A stretch of DNA of 64,000 bases from Hofstenia miamia (taxonomy: Eukaryota > Xenacoelomorpha > Acoela): the NCBI GenBank assembly GCA_004352715.1, contig SCFE01000009.1, positions 220,538 through 284,537 on the forward strand, given 5' to 3'. Made by a program: the position numbers and the translations under genes. Positions 10,801-21,922 of the stretch are shown here, piece after piece (positions within the stretch are counted from its first letter, which is position 1; each line of letters opens with the position of its first letter). The notes under the pieces are model-generated. The model saw only the letters and a list, made by a program, of their open reading frames with translations, was not told the origin of the DNA and did no database searches.

Positions 10801-13035
10801 AAAAAATCCAATTTAAATCAAAAAAAATCCGATTTAAATCAAAAAATCCGATTTCTTTGATTTTTTTAATTTAAATCGGATTTTTTCCCAACACTGATTA
10901 AAACAGTCCAGATAGTGCATTGAGAGTAATATTGATTTATTTAGTTTTTTGTACAAAATTGTTTTAAGCTTTATTAGTCAAATTCGATTTCTTTATAATA
11001 GCAAAGCCTCACAATGTAGACATGTTCTGTGGCGCCAGTTAACCACTTAACCATTCTTCGTAAATAGTATGCCCATCATATTAATGTTCTAGTTTGAATG
11101 GCTGTTCGAAGGCCCGGTAAGTTAAACCATAATAAAAATGCATATTTTTGTGTATTTCCCTGAAATATTGTTATCATATGTTCAACAAAAGCTGGGAGGC
11201 AAAATTATGGTTACTTTGTAGGTTATCATACTTTAGTTATCCTATTTATATGTTATAATTGCTTGAATGTTTTTTTCATACATCCTGTATTAATTCGACA
11301 CATTCTTTTATACCATTAAATGGATAATCGCAATGATAAATATTTTCTATCTCAAAATTTGTTGTTGTTGAGTAATTTCAATTGGTTTTTTGAGTGGACG
11401 CAATGAAACTATTAAAATGATTGTAAACATTATTGTCAACAACTTTTAAGCTTATATCATTAAAGCTTTTCAATTATGATATTGATGTCCAGCATGCCAA
11501 ATAGCCAAAACTTCTTGCATTTTCTGAGTTGAAGATATATTTTCATATAATTTTTTTATATATTTTTATTTTGAGTCGCAGCAGCATTTTTTATTCGAAA
11601 CTTGTATGTGTTACGGAAGGACCAATGCTGTAAAAACAGGCAGGTTTTTGCTTTTTCATTGTCGAATTAGAAAACCAACATGATGAAACAATATCGTTCA
11701 TTGAAGTAGTACATTGTGAAATCCCATTCGCGGAAATGGGTGACAAAGCCAAAGAATATGAATATTTTCACGATTTATTTTATAACTGTTTGTTTTATTA
11801 CAGGCGATAAGACCTAAAAACATATGTTGGCTAGGCTTGAAATAATTAGGGAATTATTTAACAAATTATTGATATACTATATTTGTAACCATATTGTCAT
11901 ATTGTATTTGTTCTGTAACCGGTTATAGTTCTTCTTGGTGCTAAATAACTGCATAACTTAAATTTAAAAATGTTACCTGTAAAAAAATTTTGAATTGCAT
12001 GTGCCGTCATTGCATTAGTTTATTTTTTTTCTCTATTTTTTGTTTTTGTTAGACTTGGAAATATTGTTGCTAGTGTACCATGAATATACATTTCACAGTT
12101 CCGATGTTTTTATGTAAAATTTAATTCACACATTTCTTAGAATTAATTTTGTGTTCAATATTCTCGTAGGCATTCAGTGTTGTTTTAAATGAGTAGAAAT
12201 GATATTTTTGGGAATCAGCACTTTATTTTGATGAAAATAAAGATTGGGAGTTATATCGAAAATATATATTAAATGGACGTATGTCCATAATTCACGTACT
12301 ATATCTCATCATTTAGAATGATAGTATGGAACCGAAAAAAATTTTTGACAATTGTTTCTAACTTGAGAGATGTGAGATAAAGAGCTGGTGCAAATATTTT
12401 GATACATTCATGTTTTAAGTTAGTATTATACGGGCTTTCAGTCTGAACTTTGTTTTGATTAAATATTTTTATTTCATAAACATTGCTGCAGCTTGATTTT
12501 CTCTTTAATGGAGTAAATTGGAATTACAAACTAAATGATATGTGTGTATTTACCTGGTTAAGTTTATCTATTCAGGGAAATTTTTAATTCCAAAATTTAT
12601 TTTTTGAACAATTAGTTTATCCGTTTAAATTTCCACTTTTGAAAATCACTATATACATGTAGTTTCTATATGTAAACTTTAGTTTCTAATTGCTTTCCAT
12701 GCGAGTGTTCATATGAATTTTTAACCTTGTTCAAAACAAATTAGTTAGTTTTTCACTGCTGATTTCCAAATAATTGTGCCAGAAATTTAACAATCATTCA
12801 TACTCTTAAGTATCCCTCTCAGAAGTTTTGCTTCCGAAATAATGTTGATTTTTCTAGTAAACATTATATAACAATGTTTTTGAAATTGATTTTTTAAAAT
12901 TTTTTTGATGTAAAATATTTTTGTCTCATGGCAATCTATTTAGATTCCGCGCGCAAACATATGCAAGCTCCTGGCAATCCGGCACCTACTGCACCCTCTC
13001 GACCAAATGGAGCGCCACCCCCTCCACCGTCTTAA
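7874..13035 (+). CDS. 3' end of a gene with a proline-rich C-terminal tail (two exons)
   Basis: Exon 7874-7936 follows TTATTTGCAG and ends at donor GTAAGT. It encodes NKSRPAVQPPPRSTSLCRMG. The last exon, 12944-13035, follows CTATTTAG and completes the split Asp codon; it encodes a Pro/Ala/Ser-rich tail with APSRPNGAPPPPPS before TAA at 13033-13035. Phases match (one base left, two supplied), and codon content is clearly GC-richer than the flanks. An AATAAA at 13090 gives a plausible 3' end. The PxxP and SRP clusters are the kind that bind SH3 domains. The last stretch resembles the PSRPNRAPP region of dynamin proline-rich tails, but that is too short to identify the gene. Further exons lie upstream, perhaps at 2295-2357 and beyond the left edge. 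Confidence 0.72.
7940..8970. other. Intron sequence without recognised content
   Basis: Part of the 5-kb intron between the two proline-rich-tail exons. The open frame at 8254-8466 shows no recognisable motif. Confidence 0.45.
8975..9044 (+). mobile_element. Fragment of the Tc1-like family, inverted orientation
   Basis: About 70 bp is the reverse complement of the untranslated 3' region of Tc1 copies A and B (compare 2585-2655), including CTACAGGAGGAAAACAAATT and ACTTATAGTCTTTTAATTTA. Both ends stop abruptly; neither the terminus nor the transposase region is present. It is a third, tiny remnant of the family. Confidence 0.8.
9050..10463. other. Intron sequence, nothing recognised
   Basis: AT-rich intron DNA. 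The open frames at 9061-9261 and 10300-10503 show no known motif; the latter runs into the MITE that follows. Confidence 0.45.
10472..10896. mobile_element. hAT-type MITE with GATTTAAATC subterminal array
   Basis: This 425-bp element has terminal inverted repeats CAGTGTTGG and CCCAACACTG and a perfect 8-bp target duplication, ATTAAAAC, at 10464-10471 and 10897-10904. Eight-base duplications and CAG-type ends are hallmarks of the hAT superfamily. Both subterminal regions contain repeated copies of the palindrome GATTTAAATC and near matches. No coding capacity is present, so mobilisation must have used a transposase in trans. Confidence 0.92.
10905..12943. other. Intron sequence, nothing recognised
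   Basis: Remainder of the intron between 7937 and 12943. AT-rich, no coding or mobile-element landmarks found. Confidence 0.45.
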
Positions 13036-13089
13036 TTTTATCTTCAAATTTACTACGTGGCCTTTTTAATGAATTTAAATTAACGTGTA

Positions 13090-13095
13090 AATAAA
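13090..13095 (+). promoter_or_regulatory. AATAAA polyadenylation signal
   Basis: Canonical hexamer 55 bases after the stop codon of the proline-rich-tail gene. Confidence 0.6.
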
Positions 13096-13099
13096 TTAA

Positions 13100-14460
13100 A
13101 TTTTTTAGATTTCCAAATCAATTTTTATTCAATGTGTACCCTGTGTGCAACAATTATCAATTTTTATCATTACTTGGTGCTTTGCTTTGCTGGCGTTTTT
13201 TATGTTGAAGAATCGTGCCCAATTGTATTGCCATTTATCAAAGATTTTTATATGTAGTCTTCCAAATATTAAAATATTTTCATATTTCAATTTATTATTG
13301 TTTAATATCTATCCATAAATAATTGTCCAAGAAATCTTTAATATGAATTTGTTTTTCATGATCTTTAGTAATTTCAACAAAATATCTTCGTCAAAATACT
13401 AATAATTGTTTTTGTTAAAAATCCTTAAAAATGCTCAAAAAGTTTTAAAATTACATCTTTAAACTATTTGATACAATAATCTCATATTCAGTATCGGCAA
13501 AAGGTTTTTAGGCAAAGTCTAGACAAACTATAAATTGACTATTTTGAGTGCATATTGAATTTGCTTTTCTCTAAAATTTAGTATGCATAATATTTGTGAG
13601 CGACAATTCCAAAATGTTTAAACCCTTCCTTTGCCTGATGGCTGCAACATTAACATACCTTGAAGTCTAGAAGGCCAAAAGTTTTTGGGACAATTATGTA
13701 GGTGATTACGTTCATTGACGTTTGTCATAAAGCAATCTATTTACCTAAATATTGGATAAGGAGTCACCTCCTTTAGAAATAATGTTATATCTCTAATTTG
13801 AAAGAAATTTAACTGGTATTTTTTATTTTGATAAAATATTTTTACAGTTCTAAGAAACTATTTTTATTGCTTAATTTCATTGATAAATTCGCTTCAGAAT
13901 GTCAGGTTCAGGATAATATGAATTATTACTTTCTCAATGTGCTTAGCTTAGCGTTGCCACCACCCCACCGACGTAGTTTAGAAATACATTTTAGAATATT
14001 TTGACATTGCAGTCAATTTGCATACATTGTTTCCCATTATGTATTCAGCCAAGTTTTGCTACTTGATTATGAATAGGATTGATTTTATGAGGGGAGGCGA
14101 GATAGGTTTAAGCTCATGCCGAAATTGCTGTCAAATATAAATTTTCTTCCTTAAATGAAAAACTAGAGAAAGCTTCAAGAGAATTACTCCTTGATTTTTT
14201 AACGGCTTTGGGTACTTAGGATTAATTTTCTTCATTTCTAAATACAATATTGATGTGAAATTGTATCCCAGAGTTACAAATTGCAATTACGCTTTAGTTT
14301 TCTCAAAATTCTTGGGATAATTCAACAAGAGACATTTTGACAAGTTCATTCGATATATTGTTGCTTAATTTATGTTATCTAGGTGGATTTTGTTTAATAA
14401 ATGAAGATTTTTGGTACATGGAATTATTCAAATAGTAGAATTTTAGTTCATGTAATACTG
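13100..14460. other. Intergenic, nothing recognised
   Basis: AT-rich DNA downstream of the proline-rich-tail gene. No repeats or coding motifs were identified. Confidence 0.45.
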
Positions 14461-14462
14461 CA

Positions 14463-14921
14463 GGGTGTCCGCAAAATCATTCTGTACTTAAATGATAAAC
14501 AATTTTTGAAAAAAGCCTTACAAACTATACTGGCAATGGCCTTCGAATTCTAGAGTCTTTCAAACGTTTTTGCATGTTCAAGAAGACTATCTTCAAAGTT
14601 TCGGAAGTAATGTGTTCAATATAAGTTCCTGGAGGAAACCTTTCCCTTCAGAGCAACCAAAATTCAATTGGGTTTAGTTAAAGTGAGTAACATTACCCGA
14701 TTTTCATAGTACCTATGCATTGGTGTTAAAGAAGTGTCACTTTATATGAATGGGATAAATTCTTCATGTCATGCGTAAAATATTCTCCATTAAAAACAAT
14801 TGCTTTTCCACTGTCAACACCATCTTTTTTCAGTCAAGAAAAATAATAATTTTAAACTCGGAGTGTTGCTTTTATCAATTCCTTAAAATACTTTCAGTAA
14901 ATAGTGACTTTTCGAACACCC
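14463..14921. mobile_element. Tc1/mariner-type MITE with GGGTGT ends
   Basis: A 459-bp segment starts GGGTGTCCGCAAAATCA and ends TGACTTTTCGAACACCC. The reverse complement of the right end matches the left end at most positions over some 30 bases. GGGTGTyCG-type ends are common in Tc1/mariner-related elements. The open frame inside is not transposase-like. A clear TA duplication was not seen, so the class is an inference. Confidence 0.6.
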
Positions 14922-14924
14922 AAT

Positions 14925-15548
14925 TGAATGTATATTATTGCACTGTGGGTAATACGAGAGAAGGTATGCGTTTGGCAGTGGCGTGATGTTGATATTAGGG
15001 CGCACCCCTTATTTTTATATATTCAAATTTCAGTAGCTGCTCGTTATTAAAATTGTACTATAGTAATTTATCCATAGCCTGCAAGATTTCTTTTGTAATT
15101 TATGTGAATCGTATATATGTGTTTTTGTGAATTTATTGACGCTATTCAGATAAATTATCAGTTATTTAATTGTTAACATTTATCTGAATAAAGATTATCT
15201 TATATGTAGATGATTTTTACTATATAATATTTTGTATATGTAGGTACCTGCATATCAGTATCGATTGTAAAATATTTACATGTTAATAACAAAAAGGAAT
15301 AAACATACGTAATAGGAAAATACTAATTTTAAACAAAAATGAATAAATTTAATTTGACAATTTTGACGTATGTTGATAGTGTATAATAATAATTATATAA
15401 ACCTGAATGTACAGTGTACAAATATTTACCACACTATGGCAAAGCTTGTATACAGCATTAGACCATTTACATCTTAGCGAACCATGCCTTCTTTCTAGCA
15501 AACTCGTTATTTTGATTAGCTGTGTATCTAATTTCTATTGACAGGACA
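14925..15548. other. No gene; possible start of another hAT-like repeat
   Basis: At 14973 the sequence GGCAGTGGCGTGATG followed by AGGGCGCACCCC looks like the terminus of a common hAT-type repeat, but no partner end was found. Confidence 0.3.
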
Positions 15549-16580
15549 GAGATGGAATCGTACCGGATCGGATCTCCATTTTGAGAAAATTTCGGATAAA
15601 AAAATTTTAAAAAATTTTGTTATTGTACATCATTGCATTACGCACATTTCTACTTTGAATCTCGCTTTAAGTGTGTTAATAATCTCAATCTAAGCAAAAT
15701 TTTGTAATTAAATTTCATTTTTCATAAAACAGTTTATTCTTTCCAACAACTTATAAAATTGGTGCCGAATATTTCAAATGTGACAATAAGATGAGTTATT
15801 TAACAGATTTTACTTACAATTCATTTTTGACATCGCATAGTGATAAAATTTTAAAGCAATAAAAAACTTGTTTGTATAAACTTGCAAATAAAAGTGGAAT
15901 TTTGAAAACGATCCTCCTTAATATGTATGTCAAAGAAGAAACAGAGAAACAAGTGGAACACCTTAGTTTCAAAAATTTCAAAATTTAATGATATTAATAT
16001 AATTTGGGATGCACTTCAATCCAAAAATCACTATAAACAGCTTGCAATTCCAAAATCAAGTTAATCTTCACAAGCTTCGTGATTATTATAATCACTAATG
16101 CAAAAATATTTACAGAGCCATACCTTCGGTATAGCATTAATTTATTTAATGTTTATTTTATATAATTTAAAATTTGTAATTCAATTTCAAACAAAAGTTC
16201 AATTCAAAATTTATATTTAAATCTCAAATTTTTTAAAAAAATTCATTTTTCCATCACTGATTTTTATAGTCAATACTACATTTTTTTGTTTTGGAATAAA
16301 AATTTTTGGATTGTTCTTGAATTTGTCACTATTTCTGCTATTCTTGTCTTCATCACATTAGCTGCAATTTTGAAACACATTTTATCTTGTTTGAAACAAC
16401 GTCTATTCGTATTAACATCGCAAAATGTTGATTTTTGCATTTGGACATAATAAAATTAATAGTCGAAGTAATACCATAAGAAACTCTATTATTTAAAAAA
16501 TATATTAGAATTATAGGTTATTAGAATTTTATGAATAATTTTATTAGAAGACTTAAAAATAAACAAAGGAATTTGTTGGA
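15549..16580 (+). repeat. Dispersed repeat family 2, copy 1 (GGATCGGATC end)
   Basis: Begins CAGAGATGGAATCG followed by a GGATCGGATC motif. From about 15680 to 16580 it aligns in direct orientation with about 50460-51100; shared landmarks include TTTATTCTTTCCAACA, GAATATTTCAAAT and TTTGTATAAACT. Divergence is substantial, so insertions are old. The end motif suggests an hAT-type non-autonomous element. Confidence 0.6.
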
Positions 16581-16717
16581 GTTTTGGGAGAAAAATTGTC
16601 AATTTCCATTTCTTGTTGATGGAAAATTACAGACAAAAGAAGCAATCTATTTCAAACAGAGATTGACATTGGCCAAAAATCTGGTTGGGCTAATTTAAAT
16701 TATAGCCATTTTAGGCA

Positions 16718-17084
16718 CATTTTATGATCGTTGACAAAAGCATTTCTTGAATTTTTTGTTTGCTTGACCAAAATTGACTGTATTAGATTTTAGTACTAGA
16801 AGAGCATTTGATACTATTATATTATTTCAAAATTTAATATTGATATTTCGACACATTGCTTTTAAGTTATATACCAAAATTGCGTTGATTNNNNNNNNNN
16901 NNNNNNNNNNNCATTTTATGATCGTTGACAAAAGCATTTCTTGAATTTTTTGTTTGCTTGACCAAAATTGACTGTATTAGATTTTAGTACTAGAAGAGCA
17001 TTTGATACTATTATATTATTTCAAAATTTAATATTGATATTTCGACACATTGCTTTTAAGTTATATACCAAAATTGCGTTGATT
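16718..17084. repeat. 173-bp exact duplication flanking a 21-N gap
   Basis: 16718-16890 and 16912-17084 appear identical base for base on either side of N at 16891-16911. This is the mark of contig ends that overlap but were not merged, not a biological duplication. Confidence 0.9.
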
Positions 17085-17284
17085 TGCATTCACTATTGCG
17101 TAAGTCAGTTTTTTTTTCCATCCTATTTTTCCAATCGTCGGTTGAAGCCCGGGGCCTGCCCTACCCTCTCCGGAATATCGTATGCGTCAATTTTTTATCT
17201 CAAGACAGTGTTGAAGCACTCAAAATTTTCTATTTGCATTTAAAAAAATAAATATATTTCAATCCATTTTATTTATTTTTGGAA

Positions 17285-17610
17285 TACTTTTTAACCCTAT
17301 TTTCATTAGTGTTACTTTTACGCAACAAACCCATTTGTCCGCATTTTTGAATAATTTTATCCAAGCCTGTTAAAAAATTTTGAAAGCTTTTTACATGGAC
17401 ACATCTCTGACTTTGCGCATGGCACGCCTCAATGGGTTTGGAATATCATATTAAAAAACCGTCAAAGTTCTTTGTTGCCTCTAGGGGCTGAAAACCTTCT
17501 AAATACATGAACATTAAATATGGAGAATAATTAAATCTTTTTCAAAAATTCGAAATTTTCAAAGAAAACGTGTTAATCTTTTCAACAATATCAGCCACAT
17601 CAATACGCCT
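17285..17610. repeat. Dispersed repeat family 1, copy 1
   Basis: Bases 17405-17610 align with 62490-62675; shared landmarks are GGTTTGGAATATC, CATTTTCAAAAATTTG-like runs and CTTTTCAACAA. Part of a family with further copies near 32.7, 33.5, 37.9, 47.3 and 62.4 kb. Coding content is not evident. Confidence 0.65.
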
Positions 17611-17619
17611 TAACCCTAT

Positions 17620-18040
17620 TTGCCACAAGATATTTTTGTCTGTTGAACTCACAGGGGGGGTTGATTTAGCCCCCTCTTAAAATTTTTTCTGCTAAAGAAT
17701 TTTTCGTGAAACTTTGTACGTTACTAAAACAATCCTTCCTCTACAAGTTGAGGCCATTAGATAACGTCATCATTTTTTGAAGTTTTGAACTTTTTCAGTA
17801 TAATACATTTCACCATGCTCTTTTAATTTATAAACTTGCTTTTTATATTCATGGGAAGCCATTGTCTTAAAAACAGACATCAAACATTAAAATGAAGAAC
17901 AAAAAGAATAGTTTATGTAAAAACGCATATAGATATAGTGTGGGAAGAAATACTGTTTTACAGAAACTCAACATATTAAACTTTTTTCGATATTTATTGC
18001 TCTTTACATAAGTTTCACATTAGTTTGAAATGATTTTTAC
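17620..18040. other. No gene seen
   Basis: AT-rich sequence between a family 1 repeat and the piggyBac relic. It may include the 3' end of the latter. Confidence 0.4.
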
Positions 18041-18049
18041 AAACTGGAT

Positions 18050-18850
18050 GACTACACTTACATCAGCGTATTTTGCACCTTTGAAATAGTATCTTTTGAT
18101 TACTTATGACCAGTACCATGAGAACTTACCACGCATATAGGAAGAACATCATTCACTGCTAGCATATCTATAAACAACGTGATTGATTCTTTTAGTGATG
18201 CTTCTAAAACCCTCCTAAAACACTTTCACTCATGTTGAGGGCAACAATAGACATTGCTAGTTCCTATCCAAAGTTAAAACTATCAGATGAATTCAATTTG
18301 TTGTTGAATACATAGACAGCCTGACTAATTACTCTCGCCATGTCCAGTATGTAGGAAAGAGCAACAATTGTCCACTTTCTTGACTTGGATGTGCAAGTGT
18401 AGGAGCCCATTCGTTGATTGGGACTGTCGATTCCACCTTTAATGAAATAGTAAATCTTGTATTACATGGATTTTTTTCTTTTTATATCCTTAGTTACATA
18501 GTGTGCTGCATTAGTGGTTAAAGCAGTAATACATTTCTCATCCCACTTGATTTTGTCTTTACAACAATTCAGAATAACAAGAGTATCTACTTATTTGCAG
18601 GAGATCTAAGAAAACTTTTCACATTGCTTTGTTTCCTTGATCTCTAAACGTATAACTTTGCAATAAATTTACAGGGTCCCCATGCAAGTATTATTTTTAT
18701 CATAAAGCCACTTTGCCAGTGGAATTGAAGTATAATATCGATCCATGGAAATGTTCGTCCCTTGTAAAGAATGACCTATTGTTTAATATATACACTTGTA
18801 AGACTGGGCTGGAGTACACTATCTCATCGATAAAACTCAACTGGAGTATA
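18050..18850 (-). pseudogene. piggyBac-like transposase relic
   Basis: Minus-strand translation gives DRYYTSIPLAKWLYDKN followed by CMGTL, the conserved block around a catalytic Asp of piggyBac transposases (DNFFTSIPLA..LL.KN...GTL). It continues with TNAAHYVTKDIKRKK, and then KGGIDSPNQRMGSYTC and RKWTIVALSYILDMA, matching the KGGVD..DQMV.TYT...R.WP...FY.ILDIA region. Several stops and frameshifts interrupt it, and the C-terminal cysteine-rich domain is not recognisable. The N-terminal half is absent or too decayed. Confidence 0.82.
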
Positions 18851-18859
18851 TATAGCAAA

Positions 18860-19256
18860 CTTAACACTTCATGTGCCCTCCCTGAAAGCGTTTATCTAAC
18901 AATGCTTGTTGCAAATTAACTCGACGGTAACGAATGGCCCGGCCCGGCCCGATATCAACACGTTTGAATATATTTGTTGGCGAAATGTAGTTTAATAAAG
19001 GTAAATGAGCAGCTTTTCTCAACCAAATATATAGCAAATATGTCAGAAAAAAATGCATCAAATTATGGGTTTTACTGAAGTGTACACTAACAACATTTTT
19101 TAACAACAAAATCCTGGCGGCTCAAGGATTGCTACAACATTGAATAGCTTATATTAACACAATTCGACCAAAGAAACATGAGTTGCCCATAAAAAAAGAT
19201 AAATATATATAGCAACTTAAACAAATAACCTCAACAAATTGGGATTCATATGTTTA

Positions 19257-19294
<38 letters not shown>

Positions 19295-19690
19295 ATGAAG
19301 TATGTATAATAAAGCATTAAATAATTCATAGATTGATTATTTCACTATTTTTAGCTAACTCAGAAAAATAATAACTACGTTATTTCAATTTACGTCAACT
19401 GACGTCAACAGCACTTCTAGTAGTTTAGGAAATTACTTTTTGTGTAGTGTTTAATTTTCTTGCCGTTGTCAGATTATTCTTAATTAAATAAATAAATAAA
19501 CGTCACGAAATATCAGCACGAGTTATCTTCTGCAAGAAAAAATATTGAATATATATTAATAACGTAATCGCGTTCTAGTGTTAATGTTCCATCAATCACG
19601 CTGAATGTACGTTCGCGTTCAAGTTTTGTTGGTTAAATACCATGATAGCATCTTGCAATAACGGCCAAATTTTTATAATGGACTGTGTTT
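18860..19690. other. No gene seen; GC-rich GGCCCG motif and (TA)n
   Basis: GGCCCGGCCCGGCCCG at 18935-18952 stands out from AT-rich surroundings and resembles the subterminal repeats of the MITEs elsewhere in the window; no paired end was found. (TA)14 lies at 19261-19288. Confidence 0.4.
19261..19288. repeat. (TA)14 microsatellite
   Basis: Uninterrupted TA dinucleotides. Confidence 0.97.
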
Positions 19691-19699
19691 CCAAACATG

Positions 19700-20500
19700 A
19701 CAATAAGTAAAAATCGGTATGATCGTACTGACTTATCTGCTGCGTTTTATACTGTAGTTCACTGTTTATTATAACATTATAGACACTTTTCTATTTTGCT
19801 TGGTATCAAAAGCACAGCATTGAAGTGGTTCGAATCGGAGCTCCAGGGGAGCACGTTTGTTGTCAATGGTTTAAATTCTAAACCTGAAAGGTGTCATTTA
19901 ATTGTGGTGTTTTGCAAGGTAGTGCGTTAGGACGTGCCTATTCACATGCTATGTAGCTCCAATATCAAATCTATTTTCTAAATTTGACAATTTTTTTCGA
20001 TTCCCTTTTTCAGATGATCTGAAACTTATTATCACAAGTGTGTCAAGAGAGCGTTGTTATGAAAAAGCAGCAAAAATACATTGGACTGGTCAGAAGTTAG
20101 TTGATTATGAATGTCGTTTCATTTAATGATACTAAACTAAGGTTTTTGTGGTTTCTATCTAACAAGAATAATTCTTCCTCTTGTAGTCTGCGAGTTGGCC
20201 TAAGTTCGTTACTACCATCTGAGAAAGTTAGGAATTTGGGATTCCGGTTTTCTTCTTCCGTTTCTGTGCATAAACATATTAAACTGGTATCGAGACAGTG
20301 ATTTACAACTCTTCGTAATTTGTGGTCGATTCGGAAGTAGATATCGTTTGATATGACAAAGTCACTAGCTCATGCTTGTGTTTTGCGCAAGCTGGATTAT
20401 GGAAATTGCTTATTTCTTGGTTGTAGCTCAAGCGAATAATCTAGACTACAAATAATTCAGAATTGTTGCGCCCAGTTCGTCTTTGATCAACCTGGCAGAT
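19700..20500 (+). pseudogene. CR1/L2-like LINE reverse transcriptase fragment
   Basis: Plus-strand frames give TDLSAAFYTVVH (palm motif of the LDLSAAFDTVDH type), GIKSTALKWFESEL, GVLQGSALG (the GVPQGS motif), SDDLKL at the catalytic DD, then VRNLGFRFSSSVSVHKHI, and a C-terminal HACVLRKLDYGNCLF and RLQIIQNCCAQFV. This order and wording is that of CR1/L2-type non-LTR retrotransposons. Stops and frameshifts are frequent. The copy ends abruptly near 20500, where a Penelope fragment in the opposite orientation starts. Confidence 0.82.
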
Positions 20501-20710
20501 GTTCTACATCCATCCTTATTAAAGAACTACATTTAGAGTCGTATAAAAGAAAGTGATCCGATACATCTGTATATATTCTATGTTCTTGAATTCTTCTACT
20601 TAATTTTCTTGAAGTTTGTCCAACATAAGTTTCGCAACAGGTGCATGTACTTGTCTTAACAACGTTAGACAAATCTTCAAAATTAGTAGGTGCTTTTAAA
20701 TTGATCTAAT
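20487..20710 (-). pseudogene. Penelope-like element GIY-YIG endonuclease fragment
   Basis: The minus-strand frame reads CTCCETYVGQTSRKLSRRIQ followed by EHR. It matches the GIY-YIG-type endonuclease at the C terminus of Penelope-like retroelements (C..C...YVGQTSRKLS.RI.EH). The reverse transcriptase that should lie upstream (higher coordinates) was not recognised; a minus-strand open frame at 21251-21003 could be related but has no diagnostic motif. Confidence 0.72.
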
Positions 20711-21430
20711 TTATTTGTTGTTGATATTATTCTCACTTTTTCTCTTATAGATTTTTAGATATCTTATCAACAATAGCAATTTAAACAAGAAGAAGTCATT
20801 TATACACACATTCAAAATAGAGGAATCTATGTAGTCTAGTTAGAGTAAATGATAATTCAAGAAACTTAGATTTTAGAAGCCGTTGTTAAATAAAAGATGT
20901 TTAAATAGCTTTTATAGAAGAGTAAACACTTATTAATTCTACTTTTAAATATTTTATATGAATGTAATTGAAAAGAAAAAATTCTGCGTGATCATATTTA
21001 TTCTAATAGTTTTTCTTACGTAAATGCCAATATTCATGTGTTGGGGTAACATAGGGAGTAGAGGTAAGAATGTTCTGGCAAAAATGGAACAGTTCAAACT
21101 TCGATAAGTGCAAGTAATCCTCCTTCTGTTTAGACTGCAATTTATTCACGTTTCTCAACGAAACAAAGTTTCTATAAATTGTATTCTTAATATATTGTAA
21201 GGGTACATTTGGCTTCAGTAGACATCCTAAATTATTTGCAAACCAAATCAATTTCCAAACGAATTGAAAAGCATTGATATCAAAATTGGTTGGGATAGAT
21301 GCCGCAATTATAATATTAAACTTTTGAAACGAGTCAATGATAATGGGATCTTATAAATAGTTTTCTAAATAGGAAACAAGTAAAGGATGAAAAAATTGAA
21401 AAAATAAACTATAAAGGAAAGGCAGTCACT

Positions 21431-21922
21431 CAGAGCATTGTCTTGTAGGGAAAATAAACTAGCGTGTGTGTATCCGGATTTTTGCGTGTATGTACGAGTA
21501 TGTAGTCCATACTATCGTGTATGTATTTCATTTATTTCATTAAACCTGAACGCAAATTATCGTGCATATTCATGTATTATAACATGTATTTTTTATTTAC
21601 GCTGTGCGTGTGCACTGCGCAGTCCAATTTTTTTATGTGTTTTTGATTTCTACTCGAATGTTGATTTCTAAAATTCGTACGAAGCATCTCACCCTACACC
21701 ACGCCACACATGCCTGCTATCTCATTTTAATTAATCTGGAACGTGTTGAACTTGGGGTTGAGGGCCTGTCCGTGTATATCATGTATTCAAAATCTGACGC
21801 TTATTTTGGTCAGATTGTATCGTGTATGTATCGCAAAATTGTTCGTGTATGTACATGTATGTATCAAATTCAGTCGTTCTTTGTATTTTTTCGTGTATGT
21901 ATGTATACACGACAATACACTG
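21431..21922. mobile_element. hAT-type MITE with CGTGTATGTA array, inserted in the LINE
   Basis: This 492-bp element has ends CAGAGCATTGTCTTGTA and the complement of CAGTGTATTGTCGTGTA. An 8-bp target duplication, CAGTCACT at 21423-21430 and GAGTCACT at 21923-21930, differs at one base. Subterminal regions are dense in CGTGTATGTA and TGTATGTA motifs. Removing it joins LINE coding (KGKAVT to NNMNMNNIF). The ORFs over it reflect the repeats and are not genes. Confidence 0.88.

Noticed and set aside
14771-14986. 71-codon plus-strand frame
   Set aside because: Crosses the right end of a MITE and has no transposase motif.
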